64,000 bases of DNA from an uncultured Myxococcales bacterium. GTDB taxonomy: Bacteria; Myxococcota; Myxococcia; Myxococcales; Myxococcaceae. Where the stretch lies: the NCBI GenBank assembly GCA_937980205.1, contig CALJKW010000022.1, forward strand, positions 1-64,000. The letters run 5' to 3'. Position numbers and translations under genes: made by a program. Positions 27,312 to 38,535 of the stretch are shown here, piece by piece; the first letter of the stretch is position 1; every line of letters starts with the position of its first letter. Under the pieces are notes generated by a model that saw only the letters and a program-made list of their open reading frames with translations, did not search any database and had not been told where the DNA came from.

Positions 27312-28603
27312 TTCTTCGCGTCCTTCGCGAACAGCTCGAGCGCCGCGGTCGTCAGCGCGCGGACCCCGGTGCGCAGCGTGCGCTCGCGGTCGGGCGCGAA
27401 GAGCGACGAGTGCGTCGAGGCCAGCGGAGGCCCGCCGCTGCGCGCCGCCTGCGCCTTCGCGGGGTCGACGGCGCCCAGCCACAACATGCAGGTGGGGAAG
27501 CCGCCCTTGGCGTACTCGCTGAAGTCCTCGGCGCCCATGATCTTGTCGACCTCGACGAGGCTCGCCTCGCCGAGCTCCTTCTGCAGCGCGCCGACGAGCC
27601 GCGTGGTGAGCCCCGGGTCGTTGAAGACCGCGGCGGGGCCTTCTTCGACGGTGACGAGCGGCTCCTTCGGGGCGCGCGCGGCGAGCGCCTCGGCCTTCGC
27701 GATGCGGGTGACCCCGTCGAGGAGCGCCTGGCGGGTCTGCGGGGCGTAGCTGCGCAGGGTGAGCTGCAGCTTCACCTCGTCGGGGACGATGTTGTGGCGG
27801 GTGCCGCCGTGAATCGAGCCGACGGTGACGACGGCGGGGTCGACGGGGTTCTGCTCGCGCGAGACGAGCGTCTGCAGCGAGACGACGGTCTTCGCGGCCA
27901 TCGCGACGGGGTCGACGGTGGTGTGCGGCGCGGCGCCGTGGCCTCCGCGGCCGTAGAGCGTGACGTCGACCGAGTCGACGTTCGCGAACGCGTAGCCCTT
28001 CACGTAGCCGACGGTGCCGGCGGCGAGGTCTCCCTTCACGTGCATCGCGACCGCGTAGTCGGGCCGGGGGAAGCGCTCGAACAGCTTGTCCCGCATCATC
28101 GCGCGCGCGCCTTCGCCCTGCTCCTCGGCGGGCTGGCCGACCATCACGAGCGTGCCGGACCAGGCGTCCTTCGACTGCGCGAGCAGCGTGGCGGCGCCCG
28201 TCCACACCGTCATGTGCATGTCGTGCCCGCACGCGTGCATCACGGAGACCTTCTGGCCGCCTTCGACGGTGGTGACCTTGCTCGCGTACGGCAGCCCCGT
28301 CTTCTCTTCGACCGGCAGCGCGTCGAGGTCGGTGCGCAGCATCACCGTCGGGCCCGGGCCGTTCTGGAGCACTCCGACGAGGCCGGTGCCTCCGACCTTC
28401 TGCGTGACCTTGAAGCCCAGGGCCTTCAGCTTCGCGGCCAGCTTGTCGGCGGTCTTCACCTCCTGCTTCGAGAGCTCGGGGTTCGCGTGGAGGTCTTTGT
28501 AGAGGGCGTCGAGGCCGTCGTAGGCGGCGTCGAGCTTCGTCAGCGGAGCGGCGGCGGTCGAGGCGGCCAGCAGCAGGAAGAGCACGGCGCCGGGACGTAC
28601 CAC
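27308..28603 (-). CDS. Secreted M20-family amidohydrolase
   Basis: 431 residues from GTG 28603, with a signal peptide (VVRPGAVLFLLLAASTAAA). It shows the M20D carboxypeptidase/hippurate-hydrolase pattern: LRTDLDALPVEE, MHACGHDMHM (metal ligands Cys/His), GQPAEEQGEGARAMM (catalytic and metal Glu), YGRGGHGAAPH in the dimer lid, and MGAEDFSEYAKGGFPTCMLWLG near the end. Enzymes of the group release amino acids from N-acyl or N-acetyl forms. A periplasmic location is less usual and suggests use of external peptides or acyl-amino acids. It leads a minus-strand operon with the cyclase. Confidence 0.9.
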   Translation of the reverse strand: MVRPGAVLFLLLAASTAAAPLTKLDAAYDGLDALYKDLHANPELSKQEVKTADKLAAKLKALGFKVTQKVGGTGLVGVLQNGPGPTVMLRTDLDALPVEEKTGLPYASKVTTVEGGQKVSVMHACGHDMHMTVWTGAATLLAQSKDAWSGTLVMVGQPAEEQGEGARAMMRDKLFERFPRPDYAVAMHVKGDLAAGTVGYVKGYAFANVDSVDVTLYGRGGHGAAPHTTVDPVAMAAKTVVSLQTLVSREQNPVDPAVVTVGSIHGGTRHNIVPDEVKLQLTLRSYAPQTRQALLDGVTRIAKAEALAARAPKEPLVTVEEGPAAVFNDPGLTTRLVGALQKELGEASLVEVDKIMGAEDFSEYAKGGFPTCMLWLGAVDPAKAQAARSGGPPLASTHSSLFAPDRERTLRTGVRALTTAALELFAKDAKK

Positions 28604-28650
28604 GGTCAGAGCCCAAGAGGCGCTCGCGTCATGGCCGGCGGTGAACCGCC

Positions 28651-29157
28651 ATGAACCTCGAGCAGCTGTACCAGAACGTGTACGAGAAGCCTGCCGACGA
28701 CGCGCGCCGGCGGGTGCTCGCGGACGCGCTGCTCGAGCGGGGTGACCCGCGCGGCGAGCTCATCGTGCTGCAGTTCCAGACGCACGCGCTCGCGCGGAAG
28801 CGGGCGAAGAAGCTCATCGAGCGGTACCGGTCGCACTTCTTGGGGCCCTTGTCGGACGTCGTGCTGCACGGCTCCGACGAGTGGGAGCGCGGCTTCCTCG
28901 CCGGCTGCTGCGCGCGGCTGTCGGGCGGCACCGTCGACTGCCCCGCGTGGGCGACGGTGAAGCGCCTGCACGTCGTGGGCGGCGGCGCGCTCGAGCCCGC
29001 GGAGCTCGCTTCCCGGTGGATGCGGTCGCTGAACGAGGTGCGCGTGCTGTACGAGAGCGACAACTTCTGGCAGCGCCAGCACGGCCTGCAGGCGGTGCGG
29101 ACGCGGCTGGTCGGCGTGCTCGAGCGCGCGAATCGGCTGCGCCTGCTCAAGTCGTGA
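28651..29157 (+). CDS. TIGR02996-domain protein
   Basis: 168 residues. The N-terminal DDARRRVLADALLERGDPRG-ELIVLQ matches the TIGR02996 pattern (D..R.V.AD.L.ERGDPRGE.I.LQ), a short domain found mostly in myxobacteria and planctomycetes, often before leucine-rich-repeat-like parts. The C-terminal two thirds (ADVVLHG-like strands, WERGFLAGCCARL, LKRLHVVGGGALEPAELASRW) look like degenerate repeats. Function is unknown. The domain's distribution supports the phylum assignment. Confidence 0.82.
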   Translation: MNLEQLYQNVYEKPADDARRRVLADALLERGDPRGELIVLQFQTHALARKRAKKLIERYRSHFLGPLSDVVLHGSDEWERGFLAGCCARLSGGTVDCPAWATVKRLHVVGGGALEPAELASRWMRSLNEVRVLYESDNFWQRQHGLQAVRTRLVGVLERANRLRLLKS

Positions 29158-29176
29158 GGTATGGCGCGCGGGGAAG

Positions 29177-29773
29177 ATGTCCCCGCGCGCCGTGCTGTTC
29201 GACCTCGACGGAGTTCTCGTGAAGAGCGAGGAGGCCTGGTTCCGCGCCGTCGAGGAGTCGGGCCGGCGCTTCCGCGGCGGCCGCGCCATCACCCGCGAGG
29301 AGTTCTCCCCGACGTTCGGCCAGGGCACCGCCGCGGACGTCGAGGTCTTCGGCCTGTCGTGCACGCCGGCCGAGCTCGACGCGTTCTACGTCGTCGAGTT
29401 CGTGAGGCACGTGCCGAGCGTCTGGGTGAACCCCGACGCGGCGCCGCTGCTGCGCGAGCTCGAGCGGCGCGGCCTGGGCCGCGGCCTGGTGACGAACTCG
29501 GTGGGGCCCATCGCCGACGCGCTGCTCGCCCACGGCGGGCTTTCGTCGCTCTTGCCCGTTCGCGCCACGGCCGACCGCGTGAAGCACGCGAAGCCGGCGC
29601 CGGACCTGGTGCTGCTCGCGTGTCGCGAGCTCGGCGTCGCGCCGCACGAGACCGTGCTCGTCGGCGACTCGCGCTACGACCGCGAGGCGGCGCGCGCGGC
29701 GGGCGCCGGCTTCGTGGGCCTCGGCATCGACGGAGAGCGCCGCATCGAGCGGTTGTCGGAGCTGCTGCCGTAG
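29177..29773 (+). CDS. HAD-superfamily hydrolase (phosphoglycolate phosphatase-like)
   Basis: 198 residues from ATG 29177. Motif I LFDLDGVLV (Asp9, Asp11), motif II in LVTNS, motif III Lys in KHAKPAPD, motif IV VLVGDSRYD. The helical cap between motifs I and II identifies subclass I. Family members remove phosphate from small metabolites such as phosphoglycolate or sugar phosphates. It is followed after 14 bases by modA, but that spacing alone does not imply a shared role. Confidence 0.9.
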   Translation: MSPRAVLFDLDGVLVKSEEAWFRAVEESGRRFRGGRAITREEFSPTFGQGTAADVEVFGLSCTPAELDAFYVVEFVRHVPSVWVNPDAAPLLRELERRGLGRGLVTNSVGPIADALLAHGGLSSLLPVRATADRVKHAKPAPDLVLLACRELGVAPHETVLVGDSRYDREAARAAGAGFVGLGIDGERRIERLSELLP

Positions 29774-29787
29774 TAAGGGGACGCTGA

Positions 29788-30498
29788 ATGCGGCTCTTCG
29801 CGGTCGTGCTGGCGCTGCTCGCGTGCTCCTGCAAGGCGGACGACAAGCTCGTCGTCTTCGCCGCGGCATCGCTGCGCGACGTCTTCACCGCGCTGCTCCA
29901 GGACTTCAAGCACGAGGTCATCTTCAACTTCGCCGGTACGCAGGAGCTGCGCACCCAGCTCGAGCACGGCGCTCTGGCCGACGTGTTCGCGTCCGCCGAC
30001 CCGCGGCACATGGACGCGCTGGTGAAGGCGGGGAAGGTGAGCGCGCCGATCGTCTTCGCGCGCAACGCGCTCGTCGTCGTGGTGCCGAAGGACAGCGCGC
30101 TCGCCGCGTTCGAGCAGCTGCCCGACGTGCAGCGCATCGTCGTGGGCGCCGCGGAGGTGCCGGCCGGCCGCTACACGCAGGCGGTGCTCGAGCGCGCCGG
30201 GGAAGACTTCCGCGCGCGCGTCGAGGCGAAGGTGGTGTCGCGCGAGCTCAACGTGCGCCAGGTGCTGACGAAGGTGGCGCTCGGAGAGGCCGAGGCGGGC
30301 ATCGTGTACCGCACCGACGTGACCGGCGCGGTGAAGGCGCTGCCGATTCCGTCGGAGCTCAACGTCGTCGCCGAGTACCCCATCGCGGTGACGACCGGCG
30401 CACCGCACGCGGCGCTCGCGAAGGCGTGGGTCGAGCTGGTGTTGTCGGACGCGGGAAAGCGCAGGCTCGCGGAGGCGGGCTTTCTGGCTCCGCCGTGA
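29788..30498 (+). CDS. modA: Molybdate-binding lipoprotein
   Basis: 236 residues with a lipoprotein-like signal (MRLFAVVLALLACSC, lipid Cys13 or Cys15). The mature protein starts KLVVFAAASLRDVF, with the small-residue AAASL turn that binds the oxyanion, then FNFAGTQELRTQLEHGALADVFASAD and GIVYRTDV, all typical of ModA. It captures molybdate (or tungstate) outside the membrane for ModBC. The three genes overlap by four bases each. Molybdenum enzymes such as formate dehydrogenase are one likely use, but none is coded here. Confidence 0.92.
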   Translation: MRLFAVVLALLACSCKADDKLVVFAAASLRDVFTALLQDFKHEVIFNFAGTQELRTQLEHGALADVFASADPRHMDALVKAGKVSAPIVFARNALVVVVPKDSALAAFEQLPDVQRIVVGAAEVPAGRYTQAVLERAGEDFRARVEAKVVSRELNVRQVLTKVALGEAEAGIVYRTDVTGAVKALPIPSELNVVAEYPIAVTTGAPHAALAKAWVELVLSDAGKRRLAEAGFLAPP

Positions 30499-31247
30499 GC
30501 GGGCGGGCTCAGCACGTCGCGCTGGTGGCGGCGGGCGGCGCCCTGCTGCTGTTCCTCGTGCTGCCGCTGTTCAGCCTGCTCGTGACCGCGCGCGACTTCG
30601 GCGCGGGCCTGTCGAGCCCGCTGGTGTGGCCGGCGCTGAAGCTGTCGCTGCTGACGACGTCGGTGAGCCTGGGGCTCGTGGTGCTGCTGGGCACGCCGCT
30701 CGCGTGGCTGCTGTCGCGCGCTCGCGCCGCCACCGTGCTGGAGAGCGTGGTGAACCTGCCGGGGCTGATTCCTCCCGCGGTCGCGGGCGTGGCGCTCTTG
30801 ATGGCGTTCGGCCGGCGCGGGTTGCTCGGCACGTCGGTGACGTTCACCACGGCGGCCGTGGTCATCGCCGAGGTCTTCGTGTCGGCGCCGTTCTACGTGC
30901 AGGCGGCGACGAGCGCGTTCCGGCGCATCGACCCGACGCTGCTGCTCGTGGCGCGCACGCTCGGCGCGGGGCCCGGGAAGCTGTTCTTCCGCGTGGCGGT
31001 GCCGATGGCGGCGAACGGGCTCGTCGCTGGAGCCGCGATGAGCTGGGCGCGCTCGCTCGGCGAGTTCGGCGCGACGCTGATGTTCGCGGGGAACATGCCC
31101 GGCGTGACGCAGACGATGCCGCTCGCGATCTACACGGCGCTCGAGGCGGACCTCGCGGCCGCGCAGTCGCTGTCGATCGTGCTCGTCGCGGTGGCGTTCG
31201 TGCTGCTCGTCGGGGTGCGGCTGTTGCTCAGGCGGGTGGACGCGTGA
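30495..31247 (+). CDS. modB: Molybdate ABC transporter permease
   Basis: 250 residues from GTG 30495, overlapping the modA stop as GTGA. Six membrane segments are visible, starting VALVAAGGALLLFLVLPLF. The ModB/CysW landmarks are VNLPGLIPPAVAGVALL, then the ATPase-contact loop ARTLGAGPGKLFFRVAVPMA and SWARSLGEFGATLMFAGN. It forms the homodimeric channel of the importer with the next gene's ATPase. Confidence 0.93.
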   Translation: MSGRAQHVALVAAGGALLLFLVLPLFSLLVTARDFGAGLSSPLVWPALKLSLLTTSVSLGLVVLLGTPLAWLLSRARAATVLESVVNLPGLIPPAVAGVALLMAFGRRGLLGTSVTFTTAAVVIAEVFVSAPFYVQAATSAFRRIDPTLLLVARTLGAGPGKLFFRVAVPMAANGLVAGAAMSWARSLGEFGATLMFAGNMPGVTQTMPLAIYTALEADLAAAQSLSIVLVAVAFVLLVGVRLLLRRVDA

Positions 31248-31927
31248 TCCGCGCGAAGCTCGTTGGCCCGTACCTGCTCGATCTCGAGCTCGAGACGTCG
31301 GGCACGCTCGTCATCGTCGGGCCGAACGGCTCCGGCAAGACGACGCTGCTGCTCGCGCTGCTCGGGGCGCTGAAGCCGACGCGCGGCCGCGTGGAGGTGG
31401 GCGGCGCCGTGCTCTTCGACTCGGAGGCGGGCGTCGACGTGCCCGTCGAGGAGCGGCGCCTGGGTTTCGTACCGCAGGACTACGCGCTGTTTCCGCACCT
31501 GACGGTGGAAGAGAACGTGCGCTTCAGCGGGGGCCTGGGGCCGCTGAAGGAGCTCGGCCTCGAGCCGCTGCGGGCGCGGAGGCCCGCGACGCTGTCGGGG
31601 GGCGAGAAGCAGCGGGTGGCGCTGGCGCGGGCGCTGGCGGTGTCTCCTCGGGCGCTCTTGCTCGACGAGCCGCTGGCCGCGCTCGACGTGCAGTCGCGCA
31701 AGAGCGTGCGCGGGTTCCTCGCCGGGTGGCTGAGGCAGCTCGGCCTGCCGACGCTGGTGGTGACGCACGACCCGGAGGACGCGAAGGCGCTCGGCGGAGA
31801 GATCGCCGTCCTCGAGGCCGGCCGCATCGTGCAGCGTGGGACGTTCGAAGAGCTCGCCGCGAAGCCGGCCACGCCGTTCGTCGCAGAGCTGACCGAAAAG
31901 GGGGACAGGCAACATTTCCCGCCGTGA
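31244..31927 (+). CDS. modC: Molybdate ABC transporter ATPase, C-terminus formed by a repeat element
   Basis: 227 residues from GTG 31244 (GTGA overlap with modB). Walker A GPNGSGKTT, Q loop VPQDYALFP, signature LSGGEKQR, Walker B LLLDEP, and the switch His in VVTHDPED. It lacks the C-terminal TOBE (molybdate regulatory) domain of E. coli ModC, so it is a short form. The last residues after AELTE, KGDRQHFPP, are coded inside the inverted-repeat element at 31891-31997, whose insertion probably replaced the native end. The ATPase core is intact, so the protein is likely active. Confidence 0.9.
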   Translation: MIRAKLVGPYLLDLELETSGTLVIVGPNGSGKTTLLLALLGALKPTRGRVEVGGAVLFDSEAGVDVPVEERRLGFVPQDYALFPHLTVEENVRFSGGLGPLKELGLEPLRARRPATLSGGEKQRVALARALAVSPRALLLDEPLAALDVQSRKSVRGFLAGWLRQLGLPTLVVTHDPEDAKALGGEIAVLEAGRIVQRGTFEELAAKPATPFVAELTEKGDRQHFPP

Positions 31928-31997
31928 GCGCCGGAAATGTTTCCTGTCCTCGATCAGGACACCCCATCCCAATCGAGGCCTGTCCCCAATTTCGGTC
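31891..31997. repeat. Composite MITE-like inverted repeat, second GGGGACAGGC element
   Basis: Outer arms at 31891-31910 (GACCGAAAAGGGGGACAGGC) and 31978-31997 pair over 20 bases with two mismatches. A nested hairpin lies inside: GACAGGCAACATTTCC at 31904-31919 pairs with 31933-31948 with one mismatch. The GGGGACAGGC end is the same as in the element at 17740-17826, although the interiors differ. It overlaps the 3' end of modC and separates it from the copper locus. No transposase is present, so it would move, if at all, in trans. Confidence 0.78.
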
Positions 31998-32018
31998 ACG
32001 GGCGGCACACATCGGCCT

Positions 32019-32333
32019 ATGAGTGCCCGCATGCGGCTCCTCATCCTGGTCATGCTCCTCGCGTGCGCGACGCCTCCGCCGCCGAAGCCGGCCCCGCTCG
32101 ACCCGTCGAACCCCGACGCTCCCGAGGCCCCGCTGCCGGCGCGCAGCACCGCGCTCGATGCCCCGAAGGTCGAAGAGCCTCCGCCGCCTGCTCCGTCGCA
32201 AGAAGACGGCTACACCTGCCCGATGCACCCCGAGGTGAAGCAGCCCGGGCCCGGCCGCTGCCCCAAGTGCGGCATGGACCTCGTGCCCAACAAGGGCGGC
32301 GGCGGCCACCACCACCACGGAGGCAGCCGATGA
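32019..32333 (+). CDS. Heavy-metal-binding-domain lipoprotein
   Basis: 104 residues from ATG 32019; ATG 32031 gives a cleaner lipoprotein signal (MRLLILVMLLACA). A Pro/Ala-rich linker leads to YTCPMHPEVKQPGPGRCPKC-GMDLVP, the heavy-metal-binding motif with Cys, Met and His ligands, which also occurs in the ATPase at 36118-38487. The end is His-rich (GGGGHHHHGGSR). It should sit in the envelope and bind copper or a similar ion. It overlaps the TolC-like gene by four bases. Confidence 0.83.
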   Translation: MSARMRLLILVMLLACATPPPPKPAPLDPSNPDAPEAPLPARSTALDAPKVEEPPPPAPSQEDGYTCPMHPEVKQPGPGRCPKCGMDLVPNKGGGGHHHHGGSR

Positions 32334-33691
32334 GACGGCTCGCCGCCGTGCTCGCCCTCGCGGGCTGCGCCTCCATCGTCCCCGCGAAGGGCCACGACGA
32401 GGTCGATGCGCTGCTGAAGGCGCGCACCGGCATCGGCACCGGCTGGAGCCGCGGCACTCCGGAGGACGCCGAGGTCGCCAGGCGCGTCGACGCCCTCATC
32501 GCCGCCGGCCTCACGCGCGAGCGCGTCATCGAGATCGCGCTCGTCAACAACCCCGACCTGCAGGCCACCTACGAAGAGCTGGGCGTCGCGCAGGCCGAGC
32601 TCGTGCAGGCGGGTCTGCTGCAGAACCCGCGCCTCAACGGCTCGCTCGACTTCCCGCTCACCGGCTCGCTGGCGCTGGCCGAGCTCGGAATCGTCCAGAA
32701 CTTCCTCGACCTGTTCATGCTGCCGCTGCGCAAGCGCGTCGCCGCCGAGCAGTTCGCGGTCGACGTCGCGCGCGTCGCGCACGCGGCGCTCAAGGTCGCC
32801 GCCGAGGCCTCGCAGGAGCTCGTCGCCGTCCAGGCCGCCACGCAGAAGGTCGAGCTGCAGCAGCTGCTCACCGACGCCGCGCGGGCCGCCGCGGAAGCCG
32901 CCGAGCGCCAGCGCAAGGCCGGCAACATCAACGCGCTCGAGCTCGCGAGCCAGCAGGCGACCGAGGCCGAGGCGCGCGCCGAGCTCTTGCGCGAGCAGAC
33001 CGACCTCATCGCCCACCGCGAGAGGTTGAACCGCCTGCTCGGCCTCTTCGGCCCGCAGACCCAGTGGAAGCTCGCCGGCCCGCTCGCCGACGTCCCCTCG
33101 GAAGAGCCGACCCTCGAGAAGCTCGAGACGCGCGCCGTGCGCCAGCGGCTCGATCTCAAGGCCGCGCGCGGAGCCGTCGCGCTGCTCACCACGGCCTCCA
33201 GCCTCGCGCGCACCTCGGCGGCGACCGGCTTCATCGACGTCGGCGCCGAGGTCCACCAGGACCCGAACGGCCCCGTCGTGCTCGGCCCCACCTTGAGCCT
33301 CGAGCTGCCGATCTTCGATCAGCGCCAGGGCACCATCGCGAGGGTCGAGGCGCAGCAGCGCATCGCCGAGCGCCGGCTGCGCCAGCTCGCCGTCGACGCC
33401 CGGTCGGAGGTGCGCGTCGCGTACGCCCAGCTGCAGGCCTCGCGGCAGGAGGCCGTCTACTACCGCGACCGGCTGCTGCCGACCCGCGAGCGCGTCGTGG
33501 CCGAGACGCAGCTGCAATACAACGCGATGCAGCTCGGCATCTTCCAGCTGCTCGACGCGCGCAACGCCCAGAACCGCGCGTACCGCGACTACCTCGACGC
33601 CGTGGCGCGTTATTGGAGCTCACGCGCCGAGCTCGAGCGCGCGCTCGGCGGCCCGATCGATCACCCACTCCCCGAGGAAGCCAAGCCATGA
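32330..33691 (+). CDS. TolC-family outer-membrane efflux lipoprotein
   Basis: 453 residues with a lipoprotein signal (MRRLAAVLALAGC, Cys13). It follows the OEP pattern: TRERVIEIALVNNPDLQATYEELGVAQAELVQAGLLQNP near residue 60, long coiled-coil helices rich in Ala/Glu/Gln, then the second repeat with LSLELPIFDQRQGTIARVEA and YAQLQASRQEAVYYRD. It would form the outer-membrane duct of an efflux system. CusC-type partners (CusA, CusB) are not adjacent, so it may serve another pump or oxidise/transport copper with the next gene. ATGA overlaps at both ends. Confidence 0.9.
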   Translation: MRRLAAVLALAGCASIVPAKGHDEVDALLKARTGIGTGWSRGTPEDAEVARRVDALIAAGLTRERVIEIALVNNPDLQATYEELGVAQAELVQAGLLQNPRLNGSLDFPLTGSLALAELGIVQNFLDLFMLPLRKRVAAEQFAVDVARVAHAALKVAAEASQELVAVQAATQKVELQQLLTDAARAAAEAAERQRKAGNINALELASQQATEAEARAELLREQTDLIAHRERLNRLLGLFGPQTQWKLAGPLADVPSEEPTLEKLETRAVRQRLDLKAARGAVALLTTASSLARTSAATGFIDVGAEVHQDPNGPVVLGPTLSLELPIFDQRQGTIARVEAQQRIAERRLRQLAVDARSEVRVAYAQLQASRQEAVYYRDRLLPTRERVVAETQLQYNAMQLGIFQLLDARNAQNRAYRDYLDAVARYWSSRAELERALGGPIDHPLPEEAKP

Positions 33692-34986
33692 AGCCGCTGA
33701 AGGTCGAGCTCTCGCGCCGCGAGGTCCTGGCGAGCGCCGCGATCGGCACCGCGCTCGCCGCGACGAAGCCGGCGCTGGCCGCGTCGCCGGCGAACCCCTC
33801 GCGCATCGTCGTGCCGAACGGCACGCGCGCGAGCTGGAAGATGGTGAACGGCTGGAAGGTCTTCCACCTCGTCGCCGAAGAGGTCGACCACGAGTTCGCG
33901 CCGGGCGTGAAGGCGAAGGTGTGGGGCTACAACGGCGTGATGCACGGCCCGACGCTCGAGTGGGTCGAGGGCGATCGCGTGCGCGTCTACGTGACGAACC
34001 GGCTCGACGCGCCGACGACCGTGCACTGGCACGGCATCTTGCTGCCGAACGGCATGGACGGGGTCGGCGGTCTCACGCAGCGGGCCATCAAGAAGGGCGA
34101 GACGTTCAAGTACGAGTTCCCGGTGAAGCAGAGCGGCACGTTCATGTACCACTCGCATCACGACGAGATGACCCAGATGGGCATGGGGCTCACGGGCATG
34201 ATCGTCATCCACCCGCGCAACGCGCCGAAGCGCGTCGACCGCGACTTCGTGCTGATGCTGCACGAGTGGCGCCTCGACGTCGGAGCGAGCCGGCCGAACC
34301 CGAACGAGATGACCGAGTTCAACCTGCTCACCATCAACGGCAAGGCGTTTCCCGGCACCGAGCCGCTGGTGGTGAAGACGGGCGAGCGCGTGCGCATCCG
34401 CCTCGGCAACCTGAGCGCGATGGACCATCACCCGATTCACCTGCACGGGTACCAGTTCAAGCTCGTCGAGACCGACGGCGGCCCGATTCCTCCTTCCGCG
34501 CAGTGGCCCGAGACGACGGTGCTGGTCAACGTCGGCAGCACGCGGACCATCGAGTTCGTGGCCGACGCTCCGGGCGACTGGGCGCTGCACTGCCACATGA
34601 CCCACCACGTGATGAACCAGATGGGTCACGGCTTCCCGAACATGATCGGCGTCAACGCCGGCAACCTCGACGAGCGCGTGCGCAAGCTGCTGCCCGGCTA
34701 CATGACGATGGGCCAGAACGGCATGGGCGAGATGGCCGAGATGCACATGCCGGTGCCGGACAACAGCATCCCCATGGTCGGTGGCGCGGGGAAGCACGAC
34801 GTCATCACCATGGGCGGCATGTTCACGGTGCTGAAGGTCCGCGACCGGCTCACCAGCTACAAGGACCCGGGCTGGTACGAGAACCCGCCGGGCACGCTGG
34901 CGGACGTCGCGGCGACGGGCGACCTGCAGCGCGACGGCATCGACGTCGAGAAGCCTCCGGCGGCCGAGCGGGGCGGCGACGCCTAG
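33688..34986 (+). CDS. Multicopper oxidase (copper-resistance type)
   Basis: 432 residues. The N-terminus has a Tat-like signal (LSRREVLASAAIGTALAA). The copper sites are complete: HWHG (113-116), HSHH (155-158), HPIHLHG (248-254) and the type 1 motif HCHMTHHVMNQM (301-312: Cys302, His307, axial Met312). The protein is short, as in two-domain-like or CopA-type oxidases. Met/His-rich stretches after the last site (MGQNGMGEMAEMHMPVP) may bind extra copper. It likely oxidises Cu(I) or phenols in the periplasm. It is third in a tightly coupled operon with the metal lipoprotein and TolC-like gene. Confidence 0.93.
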   Translation: MKPLKVELSRREVLASAAIGTALAATKPALAASPANPSRIVVPNGTRASWKMVNGWKVFHLVAEEVDHEFAPGVKAKVWGYNGVMHGPTLEWVEGDRVRVYVTNRLDAPTTVHWHGILLPNGMDGVGGLTQRAIKKGETFKYEFPVKQSGTFMYHSHHDEMTQMGMGLTGMIVIHPRNAPKRVDRDFVLMLHEWRLDVGASRPNPNEMTEFNLLTINGKAFPGTEPLVVKTGERVRIRLGNLSAMDHHPIHLHGYQFKLVETDGGPIPPSAQWPETTVLVNVGSTRTIEFVADAPGDWALHCHMTHHVMNQMGHGFPNMIGVNAGNLDERVRKLLPGYMTMGQNGMGEMAEMHMPVPDNSIPMVGGAGKHDVITMGGMFTVLKVRDRLTSYKDPGWYENPPGTLADVAATGDLQRDGIDVEKPPAAERGGDA

Positions 34987-36117
34987 ATGGCACCGTAAGG
35001 AAACACTGCTGCCGGCGAGCGCGAGCGCGAGTCTCCGCGGTTAATGGCAGTGCGACCGTGGTGCGACGACTGGAACGAATCACAGAGGCTTCGCGGCTCG
35101 AGGAGCTCGCGCCGCAGTGGCAGCGCCTGGCGACGTCGGTCTCCGACCCGCTGCCGTTCTGGACTCCCGACTGGCTCATCACGTGGTGGCAGCACTTCGC
35201 GAAGCAGCGGGCGACGATGTCCGATGACCTCAACGCCTTCGCGGTGCGCGACGACGCCGGCGAGCTCGTGGCCGTCGCGCCGTGCGTGCTCACCCGCTGG
35301 CCCGCGGTCGGCCCGCTCCGCTACGGCCGGCTGCAGGTGCTCGGCGCCGACCCCGCGCTGACCGAGATCAATCCGGTGCTCGTGGCCCCCCGGTTCGAGC
35401 GCGAGGTGTGGAGCGAGCTGTTGCGCACGCTCCACGCCGACCCGTCGTTCGACACCTCGCGCTGGTGGGTGCCGGCGGCCTCTGCCGCGGAGGCCGAGCT
35501 GCAGCAGCGGCCGCACGTCAGCTGGCACGGCGAGCGGCCGATGTTCGTGCTCGACCTGCCCGACACGTGGGAGGCGTTCAAGGCGACGCGCTCGCGCAAC
35601 ATCAAGGAGTCGCTGCGCAAGTGCTACAACTCGCTCGCGCGCGACGGCCACCGCTTCACGTTCCACGCGCGCTCGACTCCGGACGAGCTCGAGCCCGCGC
35701 TCACGCGCTTCTTCGCGCTGCACCACGAGCGCGCGTGCGCCACCGACACGGTGCAGCACGCCGACTGGTTCGCGCCGCGCCCCGCGCAGGAGTTCCTCCG
35801 CGCCGTCGTCAGCCGCTTTGCCGCCCGGGGAGCCGCGCGCGTCTTCGAGCTCGAGGTCTCAGGCCGGGTGGTGGCGACCCGCGTCGGCTTCGTGCTCGGC
35901 GAGACGCTCTACCTCTACTACTCGGGGTACTCCGGCGACTGGGCCAGGTACAGCGTCATGACCACGACCACCGCCGAGGCGATTCAGTGGGCGATTCGCA
36001 ACGGCATGAAGAAGGTGAACCTCTCGTTCGGTCGCGACGTGAGCAAGACGCGCTGGGGTCCGCGCGAGGTGCTGTACCGCGGCTTCGAGCTGGTGGCGCC
36101 GGCCACGCGGTCGCGCG

Positions 36118-38487
<2,370 letters not shown>

Positions 38488-38509
38488 TACACCTGCGACC
38501 AGGACGCAA

Positions 38510-38529
38510 AGCGTGCGTGGTAGCGTGCG
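38510..38529. promoter_or_regulatory. Possible operator: short direct repeat between divergent genes
   Basis: AGCGTGCG occurs at 38510-38517 and again at 38522-38529, 12 bases apart, in the short space between the copper ATPase gene and the divergent lipoprotein gene. A 12-base step places both copies on about the same face of the helix. No CueR-type dyad was seen. This is a weak suggestion only. Confidence 0.2.
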
Positions 38530-38535
38530 CGCCGC

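Noticed and set aside
31928..32018. Promoter for the copper operon inside the repeat element
   Set aside because: The element lies just upstream, but no convincing -10/-35 or metal-regulator dyad could be identified, so no promoter is called.
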